Part shown: positions 55,144-64,000 of the stretch, one piece after another | Layout: every line of letters begins with the position of its first letter | Numbering within the stretch: position 1 is the stretch's first letter | DNA from: Janthinobacterium lividum | GTDB taxonomy: Bacteria > Pseudomonadota > Gammaproteobacteria > Burkholderiales > Burkholderiaceae_D | DNA: 64,000 bases | Assembly (NCBI RefSeq): GCF_011601275.1 | Contig: NZ_JAAOLY010000002.1 | Span: 248,001 to 312,000, forward strand | Direction: 5' to 3' | The notes under the pieces: model-generated | Seen by the model: the letters and a program-made list of their open reading frames with translations, nothing else | Told to the model about the DNA's origin: nothing | Database searches by the model: none | Program-made: the position numbers and the translations under genes

Positions 55144-57165
55144 ATGCCCAAGGCTTTCTTGCGTCTGCTACCTATCCTGGCCGCCTGCGCCAGCCTGTTT
55201 GCCATCCCCACACAGGCGCACACCGCCGTCGCGCCGCCACCGCTGTCGGCCTTCTTCGCCAATCCCGAATTCAGCGGCCCCCAGCTGTCGCCCGATGCGC
55301 GCCACCTGGCCGTGAAAGTGAGCGGCGCGAACAATCGCGAACGGCTGGCCATCGTCAACCTGCTCGATAACAGCATCAAGGTCGTGGCGCAATTCAGCGA
55401 TGTCGACGTGGGCGACGTCGAATGGGTCAACAACGAACGCCTGATCCTGAACACGCGCGACCGCCAGACGGCGCCCGGCGACATGCGTTTCGGGCCGGGC
55501 CTGTTTGCCGTCGACCGCGACGGCGGCAATTTTCGCCAGCTGGCCGCCCGCAGCGCCATGCCCGATGCCTCCACCTCGATCTATAAACTGCTGCCCTGGC
55601 ATACCTACCTGACGGGCCAGCGCGGTGCGCAGGATTCCCAGGCCGTGTATGTGCGCAGCACCGTGTACGCCTCGACGGGTGAAGTCGACTACGAAGGCTT
55701 GCGGCAGCTCGATACGCTCACGGGCCGCAGCACAAGCGTCAAGCCGCCGGGCAAGGTGCGCCGCTGGCTGCTCGACCAGCATGGCGAACCGCGCCTGGCC
55801 GTAACGCGGGAACGCAATATCGAAAGCGTCATGTACAGGGAGCCGGACGGCGGCGCCTGGCGTACGCTGGCGCAATTCGACGCCTACCTCGGCGGCCCCG
55901 ACGCCTTCACTCCGCTCTCCTTCGGTCCGGACGGCACCCTGTACGTGAGCGCCCGCATGGGCAGCGATACGCTGTCCGTGCATGCCTACGACCTGGCCAG
56001 CAGCCGCATCACAGCCACGCCCCTCATCTCGCTCGACGGCTATGACTTCAGCGGCAATCTGATCGCCGGGCAAGGCAAGCTGCTGGGCGTGCGCCACCTG
56101 AGCGATGCGCGCGCCACGCGCTGGTTCGATCCGGCCATGACGGCGACCCAGGCGCGCATCGACGCCCTGCTGCCAGCGACCATCAACCTGCTCTCGCTGG
56201 CGGCCCGCCCCGCCACGCCCTTCATGCTGGTGACTTCGTATTCCGACCGGCAGCCGGGCAAATTCTCGCTGTTCAATAGCGACACGGGCAAGCTGAGCAT
56301 CATCGGCGAGGCGCAGCCGCTCATTCAGCCGGCGCAGATGAGCGAGCAGCAGCTGGTGCGCTACAAGGCGCGCGATGGCCTGTCCATTCCCGCCTGGCTG
56401 ACCGTACCCGCCACGACTTCCGGCAAGCAGCTGCCGCTGGTCGTGCTCGTGCATGGCGGCCCGTATGTGCGCGGCAGCTCCTGGCAATGGAATGCCGAAG
56501 TGCAATTTCTTGCCTCGCGTGGCTATGCCGTATTGCAGCCGGAATTTCGCGGCAGCACAGGCTTTGGCGCCAAGCATTTTCGGGCCGGCTGGAAGCAATG
56601 GGGCTTGAAGATGCAGGACGATCTTGCCGATGGCGCGCGCTGGGCCATCGGCGAAGGGATCGCCGATCCGCGCCGCATCTGCATCGCCGGCGCCAGCTAT
56701 GGCGGCTATGCAGCCCTGATGGGCCTGGTCAACGATCCCGACCTGTTCCGCTGCGCCGTCGACTGGGTGGGCGTGACCGACATCAACCTGATGTATAGCG
56801 GCCACTGGAGCTTCAAGTCCGACCTCGGCGACGACTGGAAACAGTACGGCATGCCCGAACTGATTGGCGACCGGACGGCCGACGCGGCCCAGTTCCAGGC
56901 CACCTCGCCCATCGCCCAGGCGACGCGCATCACCCAGCCCCTGCTGCTGGCGTACGGTGCCGCCGACCAGCGGGTGCCGCTGTACCACGGCAAGCAGTTT
57001 TACGCGGCCGTCAAGCAGCACAACCGCAATGTCGAATGGGTGGTCTACGACGAGGAAGGCCATGGCTGGACATTGCCAAAGAACCGCATCGACTTCTGGG
57101 GCCGCGTGGAAAAATTCCTCGACAGAACTATCGGAAAAGACAGCGCCCCGGCAAAAAAGGAGTAG
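55144..57165 (+). CDS. S9 family prolyl oligopeptidase-like serine peptidase
   Basis: A 673-residue exported peptidase. A signal peptide (ending IPTQAHT) precedes a beta-propeller (about 35-400) and an alpha/beta hydrolase domain. The catalytic triad is visible: Ser518 in GASYGGYAAL, Asp608 in GAADQRVPLYHG and His640 in EGHGW; the HGGPYVRGSSW oxyanion segment is at about 437. It resembles acylaminoacyl-peptidase/DPP-like S9C enzymes, so it should cut small peptides in the periplasm. The ATG at 55144 follows the symporter by 38 bp, so co-transcription is possible. Confidence 0.93.
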   Translation: MPKAFLRLLPILAACASLFAIPTQAHTAVAPPPLSAFFANPEFSGPQLSPDARHLAVKVSGANNRERLAIVNLLDNSIKVVAQFSDVDVGDVEWVNNERLILNTRDRQTAPGDMRFGPGLFAVDRDGGNFRQLAARSAMPDASTSIYKLLPWHTYLTGQRGAQDSQAVYVRSTVYASTGEVDYEGLRQLDTLTGRSTSVKPPGKVRRWLLDQHGEPRLAVTRERNIESVMYREPDGGAWRTLAQFDAYLGGPDAFTPLSFGPDGTLYVSARMGSDTLSVHAYDLASSRITATPLISLDGYDFSGNLIAGQGKLLGVRHLSDARATRWFDPAMTATQARIDALLPATINLLSLAARPATPFMLVTSYSDRQPGKFSLFNSDTGKLSIIGEAQPLIQPAQMSEQQLVRYKARDGLSIPAWLTVPATTSGKQLPLVVLVHGGPYVRGSSWQWNAEVQFLASRGYAVLQPEFRGSTGFGAKHFRAGWKQWGLKMQDDLADGARWAIGEGIADPRRICIAGASYGGYAALMGLVNDPDLFRCAVDWVGVTDINLMYSGHWSFKSDLGDDWKQYGMPELIGDRTADAAQFQATSPIAQATRITQPLLLAYGAADQRVPLYHGKQFYAAVKQHNRNVEWVVYDEEGHGWTLPKNRIDFWGRVEKFLDRTIGKDSAPAKKE

Positions 57166-57198
57166 GCTGGAGGGCCGTTCCACTTACGAGGAAATCCC

Positions 57199-58413
57199 AT
57201 GCCGTCTGGAAAAATTCTTGTTGCCCAGGGAGGCGGCCCCACCGCCGTCATCAACCAGTCGCTGGTGGGCGTGGTGCTCGAATCGCGGCGCTTTCAACAT
57301 GTCACGCGCGTGTATGGCGCACTGCACGGCGTGCGCGGCATCGTCAATGAAGAATTCGTCGATCTGACGCAGGAAACCAGCCATAACCTGGAACTGGTGG
57401 CCGCCACGCCGTCCTCTGCCCTCGGCTCCACGCGCGACAAGCCCGACATCGCCTACTGCCAGCAAATCTTCGAAGTGCTGCGCGCGCACGAAATCGAACA
57501 TTTCTTTTACATCGGCGGCAACGACTCGTCCGACACGGTGCGCATCGTCAGCGAGGAAGCGCACAAGGCCGGCTATCCGCTGCGCTGCATCCATATCCCG
57601 AAAACCATCGACAACGACCTGGTGGGCAGCGACCACACGCCCGGCTTTCCCTCGGCCGCGCGCTTCGTCGCGCAAGCGTTCGCAGGCGCCAACCTCGACA
57701 ACGCCGCCTTGCCCGGCGTCTATGTGGGCGTCGTGATGGGCCGCCACGCGGGATTCTTGACGGCCGCCTCGGCCTTGGGCAAGAAATTCCCCGACGATGG
57801 CCCGCACCTGATCTACCTGCCTGAGCGCGTCTTCGTGCTGGAGAACTTTCTTGCCGACGTGAAAGCGACCTATGAAAAATACGGCCGCTGCGTAATCGCC
57901 GTCTCGGAAGGCATCCACGATGCCTCGGGCGAACCGATCGCCAGCCTGCTCGCCCAGGAAGTCGAACGCGATGCGCACGGCAATGTGCAATTGTCGGGCA
58001 CGGGTGCGCTGGCCGACCTGCTGTGCGACGAAATCAAGGCCAAGCTCGGCATCAAGCGCGTGCGCGGCGATACCTTCGGTTATCTGCAGCGCTCCTTCAT
58101 CGGCTGCGTTTCCGACGTGGACCAGCGCGAAGCCCGCGAAGTGGGCGAAAAGGCGGTGCAATTCGCCATGTGGGGCGACCGCGACGGCTCAGTCGCCATC
58201 AAGCGCACGGGCTTTTATTCCGTCGATTATGAATTGCTGCCGCTCACCGAGGTCGCAGGCAAGACGCGCACCATGGAAGACGAATTCATCAGCGCCAGCG
58301 GCACGGACGTCACCGATGCTTTCCGCCTGTACTTGCGTCCGCTGCTGGGCTCGGGCATGCCTGATGCCTTCCGCCTGCGCGCGGCGAAAGTGGCGAAGGT
58401 GCTCAAACCCTAG
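57199..58413 (+). CDS. PPi-type 6-phosphofructokinase
   Basis: A 404-residue phosphofructokinase. The N-terminal VAQGGGPTAVINQSL and MGRHAGFLTAASA segments place it in the PFK superfamily. The donor-binding signatures are PKTIDNDL (Lys where ATP enzymes have Gly) and GGNDSSDT, where an Asp replaces the Gly of ATP-PFK: both point to pyrophosphate as phosphoryl donor, although the first acidic residue is Asn rather than Asp. Such enzymes run glycolysis reversibly. It is divergent from no gene and converges on iclR, sharing CTAG. Confidence 0.88.
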   Translation: MPSGKILVAQGGGPTAVINQSLVGVVLESRRFQHVTRVYGALHGVRGIVNEEFVDLTQETSHNLELVAATPSSALGSTRDKPDIAYCQQIFEVLRAHEIEHFFYIGGNDSSDTVRIVSEEAHKAGYPLRCIHIPKTIDNDLVGSDHTPGFPSAARFVAQAFAGANLDNAALPGVYVGVVMGRHAGFLTAASALGKKFPDDGPHLIYLPERVFVLENFLADVKATYEKYGRCVIAVSEGIHDASGEPIASLLAQEVERDAHGNVQLSGTGALADLLCDEIKAKLGIKRVRGDTFGYLQRSFIGCVSDVDQREAREVGEKAVQFAMWGDRDGSVAIKRTGFYSVDYELLPLTEVAGKTRTMEDEFISASGTDVTDAFRLYLRPLLGSGMPDAFRLRAAKVAKVLKP

Positions 58414-59246
58414 CTGTTTTCCGCCAGCAACAGCGGCCGTAGTTTCACGGCCGCCTCCTTGAGCTGCGGCACGTGCTGCATCAGCTGCTCCACGGATTTG
58501 CGCGCCACGGGGGCGTGGCAGGCGACGGCCGCCACGATGCGCCCGTCGGCCGCGCAGATGGGCACGGCCACGGCCACCATGCCGTGCACGAATTCCTCGT
58601 CGTCGATGCCGATCCCCAGGCGGGCGATACGCACGATCTCGCGCTCCAGCAGTGCCGGGTCCGTAATGCTTTTCGGCGTGCGCGCCTGCAGGGTCAGCAT
58701 GGCCAGCAGTTCGCGCCGCTCCAGCAAACTCATGTGCGCAAGAAACAGTTTTCCGCTGGCCGTGCAATGCATGGGCGCGCGGGTACCCAGCACCAGATGC
58801 AGGCGCAGCGGTTCCTGCGTTTCCACCCTGTCCACGTAGACGATGGCATTGCCTTCGGGAATGGCCAGGTTGCACGTCTCGCCCGTGACGGCCACCAGGC
58901 TGCCCAGGATGCTGCGGCTCACGCGAATCAGGGCATTGTTGCGCAGGGTCGCCAGCGCCAGGTTGGTCGAGGCGGCACCGGGCACATAGCCGCGTCCCAC
59001 GGGCGTGCGCAGCACATAGCCATGCTGCTCCAGGGTATCGAGCAAACGCATCATGCTGGCCTTGGGCACCTGCATGCGCGCGGCCAGCTGCGACAGGGTC
59101 AAGGGCTGGCTGGCGCTGGCCAGGTGCTCGATCAAACGCAGCACGCGCAATCCCCGCGCCTCGTCGCCATGGCTGGCCGTCGTGCCGGTCTCCACTTGAC
59201 CACCTTCTTCGGCCTCGCCCGGCCGTTTTTGAAACGCATCATGCAT
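58410..59246 (-). CDS. IclR family transcriptional regulator
   Basis: A 278-residue regulator. An N-terminal winged helix (RGLRVLRLIEHLASASQPLTLSQLAARMQVPKASMMRLLDTLEQHGYV) is followed by an IclR effector domain (VTGETCNLAIPEG, LGTRAPMHCTASGKLFLA, IGIDDEEFVHGMVAVAVPI). The ATG at 59246 follows AGAGGTG; an open frame continues upstream to 59360. It is divergent from the GMC dehydrogenase/MHS transporter operon and probably controls it through the palindrome at 59313-59329. Confidence 0.92.
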   Translation of the reverse strand: MHDAFQKRPGEAEEGGQVETGTTASHGDEARGLRVLRLIEHLASASQPLTLSQLAARMQVPKASMMRLLDTLEQHGYVLRTPVGRGYVPGAASTNLALATLRNNALIRVSRSILGSLVAVTGETCNLAIPEGNAIVYVDRVETQEPLRLHLVLGTRAPMHCTASGKLFLAHMSLLERRELLAMLTLQARTPKSITDPALLEREIVRIARLGIGIDDEEFVHGMVAVAVPICAADGRIVAAVACHAPVARKSVEQLMQHVPQLKEAAVKLRPLLLAENS

Positions 59247-59312
59247 GTTCTGTTTCACCTCTCGCGTATGCGGCTGTTTCCGCTTGTCCCGGTGCTGCAC
59301 GTCTTTTATAAA

Positions 59313-59329
59313 TGGAACCAGACGTTCCA
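59313..59329. promoter_or_regulatory. IclR-type operator upstream of the GMC operon
   Basis: TGGAAC-CAGAC-GTTCCA is a perfect 6-bp inverted repeat with a 5-bp spacer, the layout of IclR-family binding sites. It lies 67 bp before iclR and 81 bp before the GMC gene, between divergent promoters. Confidence 0.6.
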
Positions 59330-59409
59330 AAAATAACCAATAAAGACCAGTGTATCGCAAAAAACGCCCGCCGAGGTGGCGCGATACCGCAACGCAGGAG
59401 ACAAGAGCA

Positions 59410-61026
59410 ATGTTGCAAACACACTACGATTACATCGTTGTCGGCGCCGGTTCGGCCGGCTGCGTGCTGGCCAACCGCCTGTCGCACGACAGCGCCAACC
59501 AGGTGCTGCTGCTGGAAGCGGGCGGCAAGGACAACAATCCCTGGATACATGTGCCGGTCGGCTATTTCAAGACCATGCACGATCCCAAGCTGGACTGGTG
59601 CTACCGCACGGAAGCGGACGCCGGCATCGCCGGGCGCCAGCTGCAATGGCCGCGCGGCAAGGTGCTGGGCGGCTCCAGCTCGCTCAACGGCTTGCTGTAT
59701 GTGCGCGGCCAGAAGGAGGACTACGACCGCTGGGCCGAACTGGGCAACGCGGGCTGGAGCTATGCCGACGTCTTGCCGTACTTCAAGAAATCGGAGGACC
59801 AGGAACGCGGCGCCAGCGATTACCACGGCGTGGGCGGCCCGTTAAAAGTGTCGGACCTGCGGCTGCGCCGTCCCATCGCCGAACATTTCATTGCGGGCGC
59901 CACGGAAAGCGGTATTCCCTTCAATGCCGATTACAACGGCGCCACGCAGGAAGGCGTCGGCTACTTCCAGCAGACGGCCAGCAAGGGCTTGCGCTGGAGT
60001 ACGGCGAAAGCCTTTCTTCGGCCCGCCCGCAAGCGCGCCAACCTGCGCGTGGAAGTGCGCGCGCAAATCACGCGCGTACTGTTCGAGGGCAAGCGTGCCG
60101 TCGGCATCGAATTCCGGCAAGATGGCCAGCTGCGCCAGGCGCGCGCCAGCGGCGAAGTGATACTCTGCGCGGGCGCCATCGGTTCGCCGCAAATCCTGCA
60201 ATGCTCGGGCGTCGGACCGCGCGCCCTGCTCGATGAAGTGGGCGTGCCGCTGGTGCACGACCTGCCCGGCGTGGGGCAGAACCTGCAAGACCATCTGCAA
60301 ATCCGCCTCGTCTTCAAGACGCGGCTGAAAACCCTGAACGATGAAGTCAACAGCCTGTGGGGCAAGCTGTGGGTGGGCATGCAATATGTGTTTTCCCGCT
60401 CGGGACCGTTGACCCTGGCGGCCAGCCAGGTGACGGTGTTTACCCGCTCCTCGCCCGAGGTGGAGCGACCCGACATCCAGTTCCACATGCAGCCGCTGAG
60501 CGCCGACAAGCCGGGCGAAGGCGCACATCCATTTTCCGCCTTCACGTCGTCCGTGTGCCAGTTGCGCCCGCACAGCCGCGGCCACGTGTCGATCAAGTCC
60601 GCCGATCCGTTTGCATATCCGGGCATCTACCCGAACTACCTGTCCGACCCGCGCGACCAGCAAACGGCAATCGCCGCCCTGCGCGTGGCGCGCAAAATCG
60701 CCGCCGCGCCGTCGCTGGCGCCGCACATCATTTCCGAGTTCGTGCCCGGCCCGCAATTCCAGAGCGATGAGGAACTGCTGGACGCGGCGCGGCGCTTCAG
60801 CCAATCGATCTACCACCCGAGCGGCACCTGCAAGATGGGGCATGACGCCATGGCCGTCGTCGATGCGCGTCTGCGCGTGCGTGGCATGCAGAACCTGCGC
60901 GTGGTCGATGCATCGATCATGCCGGAAATCGTCTCGGGCAATACGAACGCGCCCACCATCATGATCGCCGAAAAAGCGGCCGACATGATCCTGGCGGACG
61001 CCGTGCGCCTGCCCAAGGCAGCCTGA
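59410..61026 (+). CDS. GMC family FAD dehydrogenase, choline-dehydrogenase-like
   Basis: A 538-residue flavoprotein of the GMC oxidoreductase family. The N-terminal dinucleotide fold [18 protein letters not shown], the GMC signature 1 region [20 protein letters not shown], signature 2 [16 protein letters not shown] and the C-terminal catalytic [10 protein letters not shown] and [17 protein letters not shown] are complete. It oxidises an alcohol; choline-like specificity is only by family. The ATG at 59410 follows AGGAG. The next gene is an MHS transporter, so substrate uptake and oxidation are probably coupled, under IclR control. Confidence 0.92.
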   Translation: MLQTHYDYIVVGAGSAGCVLANRLSHDSANQVLLLEAGGKDNNPWIHVPVGYFKTMHDPKLDWCYRTEADAGIAGRQLQWPRGKVLGGSSSLNGLLYVRGQKEDYDRWAELGNAGWSYADVLPYFKKSEDQERGASDYHGVGGPLKVSDLRLRRPIAEHFIAGATESGIPFNADYNGATQEGVGYFQQTASKGLRWSTAKAFLRPARKRANLRVEVRAQITRVLFEGKRAVGIEFRQDGQLRQARASGEVILCAGAIGSPQILQCSGVGPRALLDEVGVPLVHDLPGVGQNLQDHLQIRLVFKTRLKTLNDEVNSLWGKLWVGMQYVFSRSGPLTLAASQVTVFTRSSPEVERPDIQFHMQPLSADKPGEGAHPFSAFTSSVCQLRPHSRGHVSIKSADPFAYPGIYPNYLSDPRDQQTAIAALRVARKIAAAPSLAPHIISEFVPGPQFQSDEELLDAARRFSQSIYHPSGTCKMGHDAMAVVDARLRVRGMQNLRVVDASIMPEIVSGNTNAPTIMIAEKAADMILADAVRLPKAA

Positions 61027-61125
61027 CTCGCCCCCATTTTATTCTCAAAGGAGGATGCCAGCGGCGGGCAGACGGCCCCGCCTCCAATGACGCGGCGACA
61101 AGCCAAGCATCAGAAAAAAACACAT

Positions 61126-61139
61126 AATCGATATCGATT
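61126..61139. promoter_or_regulatory. 14-bp perfect palindrome before the MHS transporter
   Basis: AATCGATATCGATT is a perfect palindrome ending next to the GGAG ribosome binding site of the transporter gene. It could be an operator or part of a leader structure; role unknown. Confidence 0.4.
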
Positions 61140-61153
61140 GGAGACTGGATATT

Positions 61154-62485
61154 ATGGATAACAATACGAACCATCCGAAAAAGGCCAAAGAGCTGCGGAA
61201 AGTCGTGATGGCCAGCGTGATCGGCGCCACCATCGAATGGTATGACTTCTTTTTATACGGCGTCGTCGCCGGCATCGTATTCAGCAAGCTGTATTTCCCG
61301 GGCGGCGATCCGCTCGTCTCGACCATGCTGGCCTATGGCACCTTCGCCGTGGGCTTTCTGTCGCGCCCCATCGGCGGCGTGATCTTCGGCCACTTCGGCG
61401 ACAAGATCGGCCGCAAGAGCATGCTGGTCATGACCCTGATGATCATGGGGATCTCCACTTTCCTGATCGGCGTGCTGCCGACCTACGACCATATCGGCTA
61501 CTGGGCGCCCGGCCTGCTGCTGTTCCTGCGCGTACTGCAAGGTATCGGCCTCGGTGGCGAATGGGGTGGCGCCGTGCTGATGGCGTATGAATATGCGCCC
61601 CCCAAAGAGCGCGGCTTCTATGCCAGCCTGCCGCAGATCGGCCTGGCCATCGGCCTGTGCCTCGCTTCCGGCGTGGTGGCCATCCTGTCATACACGCTGA
61701 CGGATGCGCAATTCCTCTCCTGGGGCTGGCGAGTGGCCTTCATCCTGTCGGCCGCCCTCGTCTTCATCGGCATGTGGATACGTTTGAACGTGATGGAAAC
61801 GCCGGAGTTCCAGGCCGTCAAGGAGAAGAACGCGGAGACGCAGATCCCGTTCTTCGACCTGCTGAAACGCTATCCGGGCAATGTCTTGAAGGGCATGGGC
61901 GCGCGCTATATCGATGGCGTGTTCTTCAATATCTTCGGCGTGTTTTCCATCACCTATCTGACCAACACCATCAAGATCGACCGCACGGAAGCGCTGATGG
62001 GCGTGATGGCGTCGGCCGTCGTGATGTGCTTCTGCATCCCCTTTTTCGGCCGTCTGTCGGACCGCATCGGCCGCGGCAAGGTATTTTTCTGGGGTTCGCT
62101 GATCACGGGCGTGTCGGCCATTCCCGCCTTCTGGATCATGCTCCACCACGCCGGCAATCCGCTGCTGCTGTGGTGTTCCGTGATCATCCCGCTGGGCGTG
62201 CTGTATTCAGCCGTGTACGGCCCGGAAGCAGCCCTGTTCTGCGACCTGTTCGACGCCAAGGTGCGCTACACGGGCATCTCCTTCGTGTACCAGTTCTCCG
62301 GCATCTTCGCCAGCGGCCTGACGCCCATCATCGCCACCTATCTGCTCAAGACGGGCAATGGCGAGCCGTGGCACATCGTCGGCTACATCCTGTTCGCCGC
62401 CCTCGTCTCGGCCGTCAGCGTGGCCATGATCGGAAAAGGAGGCTCGCAGCCGGATGGGCGCATGAAGCCGGCGCACGCGCGGTAG
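61154..62485 (+). CDS. MFS transporter, metabolite:H+ symporter (MHS) family
   Basis: A 443-residue twelve-helix permease of the MHS family (ProP/KgtP/ShiA type). It has the family opening VVMASVIGATIEWYDFFLYGVVAG, the loop motif GHFGDKIGRKSMLV, GIGLGGEWGGAVLMAYEYAPP and RLSDRIGRGKVFFWG. MHS members import carboxylates, betaines or sugar acids with protons. It follows the GMC dehydrogenase by 127 bp and is ended by a strong terminator, so the two are an operon. Confidence 0.92.
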   Translation: MDNNTNHPKKAKELRKVVMASVIGATIEWYDFFLYGVVAGIVFSKLYFPGGDPLVSTMLAYGTFAVGFLSRPIGGVIFGHFGDKIGRKSMLVMTLMIMGISTFLIGVLPTYDHIGYWAPGLLLFLRVLQGIGLGGEWGGAVLMAYEYAPPKERGFYASLPQIGLAIGLCLASGVVAILSYTLTDAQFLSWGWRVAFILSAALVFIGMWIRLNVMETPEFQAVKEKNAETQIPFFDLLKRYPGNVLKGMGARYIDGVFFNIFGVFSITYLTNTIKIDRTEALMGVMASAVVMCFCIPFFGRLSDRIGRGKVFFWGSLITGVSAIPAFWIMLHHAGNPLLLWCSVIIPLGVLYSAVYGPEAALFCDLFDAKVRYTGISFVYQFSGIFASGLTPIIATYLLKTGNGEPWHIVGYILFAALVSAVSVAMIGKGGSQPDGRMKPAHAR

Positions 62486-62500
62486 ACATTCGGGCGTAAA

Positions 62501-62536
62501 AAAAGGCAGGCCTCTCGCGAGTGCCTGCCTTTTCCA
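62501..62536. terminator. terminator between MHS transporter and purM
   Basis: GGCAGGC (62505-62511) pairs with GCCTGCC (62523-62529), with AAAAAAA before and TTTT after. It serves the convergent MHS transporter and purM genes. Confidence 0.85.
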
Positions 62537-62549
62537 TTCAAGCTACAAC

Positions 62550-63593
62550 TTAGATGACGATAGTCTGGTGCTCGTCGCCGTTACGCGCGCGAATCGTGCC
62601 GATGCGCGAGACGGTTTCGCCGGCCGCTTGCAGCTGGGCGATGGCCGCGTCCGCGTTTTCCTGCGAGACGATGACGGTCATGCCGATGCCGCAGTTGAAG
62701 ACGCGGTGCATTTCGGCGTCAGCCACGCCGCCGTGCTGTTGCAGCCACGTAAACAGCGGCGGCATGGTCCATGCCTTCGAATCCAGTTCGGCCACCAGGC
62801 CAGGCTGCAGCACGCGCGGGATGTTTTCCACCAGGCCGCCACCGGTGATGTGCACCATGCCCTTGACTTCCATGGCATCCATCAGTGCCAGCAGCGGCTT
62901 GACGTAGATGCGCGTCGGCTGCATCAGCACGTCGGCCAGTTTACGGCCGTGGAAGTCGCCTTCCAGGTCAGGTTTCGCCACTTCGATGATTTTGCGCACC
63001 AGCGAGTAACCATTCGAGTGCACGCCCGACGAGGCCAGTCCCAGCACCACGTCGCCGGGGGCGATCTTGGTGCCGTCGATGATTTTCGATTTTTCCACGG
63101 CGCCGACGGCAAAACCTGCCAGGTCGTATTCGCCGGCCGGGTACATGCTCGGCATTTCCGCCGTTTCGCCGCCGATCAGCGCGCAGCCGGCTTGTTCGCA
63201 ACCCTGGGCGATGCCCTTGATGACGTCGGTGGCAATGGCCACGTCGAGCTTGCCGCAAGCGAAGTAGTCAAGGAAGAACAGCGGCTCGGCGCCTTGCACC
63301 AGGATGTCGTTGACGCTCATGGCGACCAGGTCGATGCCGACCGTGTCATGGCGGTTCAGTTCGAACGCCAGGCGCAATTTGGTGCCTACGCCGTCGGTGC
63401 CGGAGACCAGCACCGGTTCCTTGTACTTCTTGCTGATTTCAAACATGGCGCCAAAACCGCCCAGGCCGCCCATCACGCCTTCGCGCAGGGTGCGCTTGGC
63501 AAACGGCTTGATTGCTTCGACTAAAGCGTCGCCTGCGTCGATATCGACGCCAGCGTCACGGTAGGAAAGGGAAACATTAGAAGTCTGGTTCAT
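62550..63593 (-). CDS. purM: phosphoribosylformylglycinamidine cyclo-ligase
   Basis: AIR synthetase, 347 residues. The PurM signatures are [89 protein letters not shown] and [14 protein letters not shown]. It closes the imidazole ring of purines. I chose the ATG at 63593, the family start. It is unlinked to purCEK, about 31 kb away. It is divergent from the AI-2E transporter gene. Confidence 0.97.
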   Translation of the reverse strand: MNQTSNVSLSYRDAGVDIDAGDALVEAIKPFAKRTLREGVMGGLGGFGAMFEISKKYKEPVLVSGTDGVGTKLRLAFELNRHDTVGIDLVAMSVNDILVQGAEPLFFLDYFACGKLDVAIATDVIKGIAQGCEQAGCALIGGETAEMPSMYPAGEYDLAGFAVGAVEKSKIIDGTKIAPGDVVLGLASSGVHSNGYSLVRKIIEVAKPDLEGDFHGRKLADVLMQPTRIYVKPLLALMDAMEVKGMVHITGGGLVENIPRVLQPGLVAELDSKAWTMPPLFTWLQQHGGVADAEMHRVFNCGIGMTVIVSQENADAAIAQLQAAGETVSRIGTIRARNGDEHQTIVI

Positions 63594-63781
63594 GGTGTGG
63601 TGGCAGCGGAGGCGGTAAAATAGAAGGCGGATACCCGCCGGCACGCGCGCGCAAGCATGTTTTTCAACATCGTGCGGCAGGGCGCCAGCGGGTGAATTCG
63701 GTCGATCAAGACGCTATTTTATCAAACTGCCCCGCCATTTCGTAATTAACTGCCTTTTTTTAACGCAACAGCACAAACTAC

Positions 63782-64000
63782 ATGCCATTCGCCATCACCG
63801 CCGAACAGAAGCAAACAGCATTTTGGATCGCGGTCTGGCTGGCATTTTTGCTGCTGCTCGTCAGCCTCGGTCCCATCCTGACGCCCTTCCTGGCCGCCGC
63901 CATCCTCGCCTATGTGCTCAATCCCGGCGTGGACCGCTTGCAACGCCTGCATTACAAGCGCTTTTACGTGCCCCGTCCGCTGGCCGTGCTGGTCGTCGTA
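63782..64000 (+). CDS. AI-2E family transporter, N-terminal fragment
   Basis: The first 73 codons of a gene cut by the window edge. It shows a TxxQKQTAFWIAVWLAFLLLLVSLGPILTPFLAAAILAYVLNPGVDRL start (residues about 8-55) typical of the PerM/AI-2E permeases, the beginning of a polytopic membrane protein. No clear ribosome binding site precedes ATG 63782. purM next to such a gene is common in betaproteobacteria. Confidence 0.8.
   Translation, partial: MPFAITAEQKQTAFWIAVWLAFLLLLVSLGPILTPFLAAAILAYVLNPGVDRLQRLHYKRFYVPRPLAVLVVV

Noticed and set aside
1-64000. tRNA, rRNA, CRISPR or prophage genes
   Set aside because: I scanned both strands and found no cloverleaf, regularly spaced repeats or phage structural genes.

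Overview
The window is a GC-rich, gene-dense chromosomal segment of a betaproteobacterium, most likely Oxalobacteraceae (Janthinobacterium, Duganella or Massilia type). Supporting signs are protein flavour, the recA-recX ... sucC-sucD-pilin order, a purM/AI-2E-transporter pair, a Calvin-type class II aldolase and a TctDE-like kinase system. This placement is inference from sequence character, not from a database search. I see no rRNA, tRNA, CRISPR, integrase, transposase or phage gene. No gene-free stretch exceeds about 280 bp; the largest are 46488-46765, 37014-37271 and 50223-50477.

Layout. 1-4183: N-terminus of a malic enzyme, an unknown protein, a MarR/CynX-type exporter divergent pair with an operator-like palindrome, an unknown protein, and thiL. 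4186-9443: a three-gene minus-strand signalling operon (YfiR-like periplasmic protein, CHASE8-type hybrid histidine kinase, REC-PAS-GGDEF-EAL-REC response regulator). 9642-11916: pncC and a TPR diguanylate cyclase. 12079-13149: an orphan pair resembling TraL and TraM of IncP plasmids, with no other conjugation gene. 13239-20361: M16 protease, DUF2809 protein, LysR/SGNH-hydrolase divergent pair, cysK, FKBP isomerase. 20457-25749: thpR, tcdA, a hemerythrin-PdxH fusion, a cyclopropane synthase-like enzyme, msrA and a flavin reductase. 25793-27963: OmpW and a lipoprotein SGNH esterase with a very Ala-rich insert.

28205-35858 is core metabolism on the minus strand: pgk, pyk, fba, purC, purE, purK and a Sua5-type tRNA-modification gene. 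35936-42205 has azlCD, a CHCC zinc-finger protein, a small SnoaL-fold/YheT/unknown operon, a BepA-like M48 protease, moaC and a small membrane protein. 42368-50222 has a PilZ protein, a pilin with a very good sigma-54 promoter, sucD, sucC, a DUF2889 protein, a methyltransferase, recX and recA (LexA box upstream, palindromic mosaic repeat at its stop codon).

50478-55105 is a tightly coupled plus-strand operon: TctDE-like response regulator and kinase, then a DUF4212 small subunit and a VC_2705-type sodium:solute symporter. 55144-62485 holds an S9 peptidase, a PPi-type phosphofructokinase, an IclR regulator and a divergent GMC dehydrogenase/MHS transporter operon. purM and the beginning of an AI-2E transporter close the window.

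Two architectural themes recur. Signalling is rich in cyclic-di-GMP components (YfiR module, TPR-GGDEF, PilZ). Convergent genes are packed so tightly that four pairs share one CTAG tetranucleotide as both stop codons. The most unusual items are the hemerythrin-PdxH fusion, the TraL/TraM-like orphan pair, the YfiR-hybrid-kinase operon and the shared CTAG stops. I found no complete new defence or mobile system.
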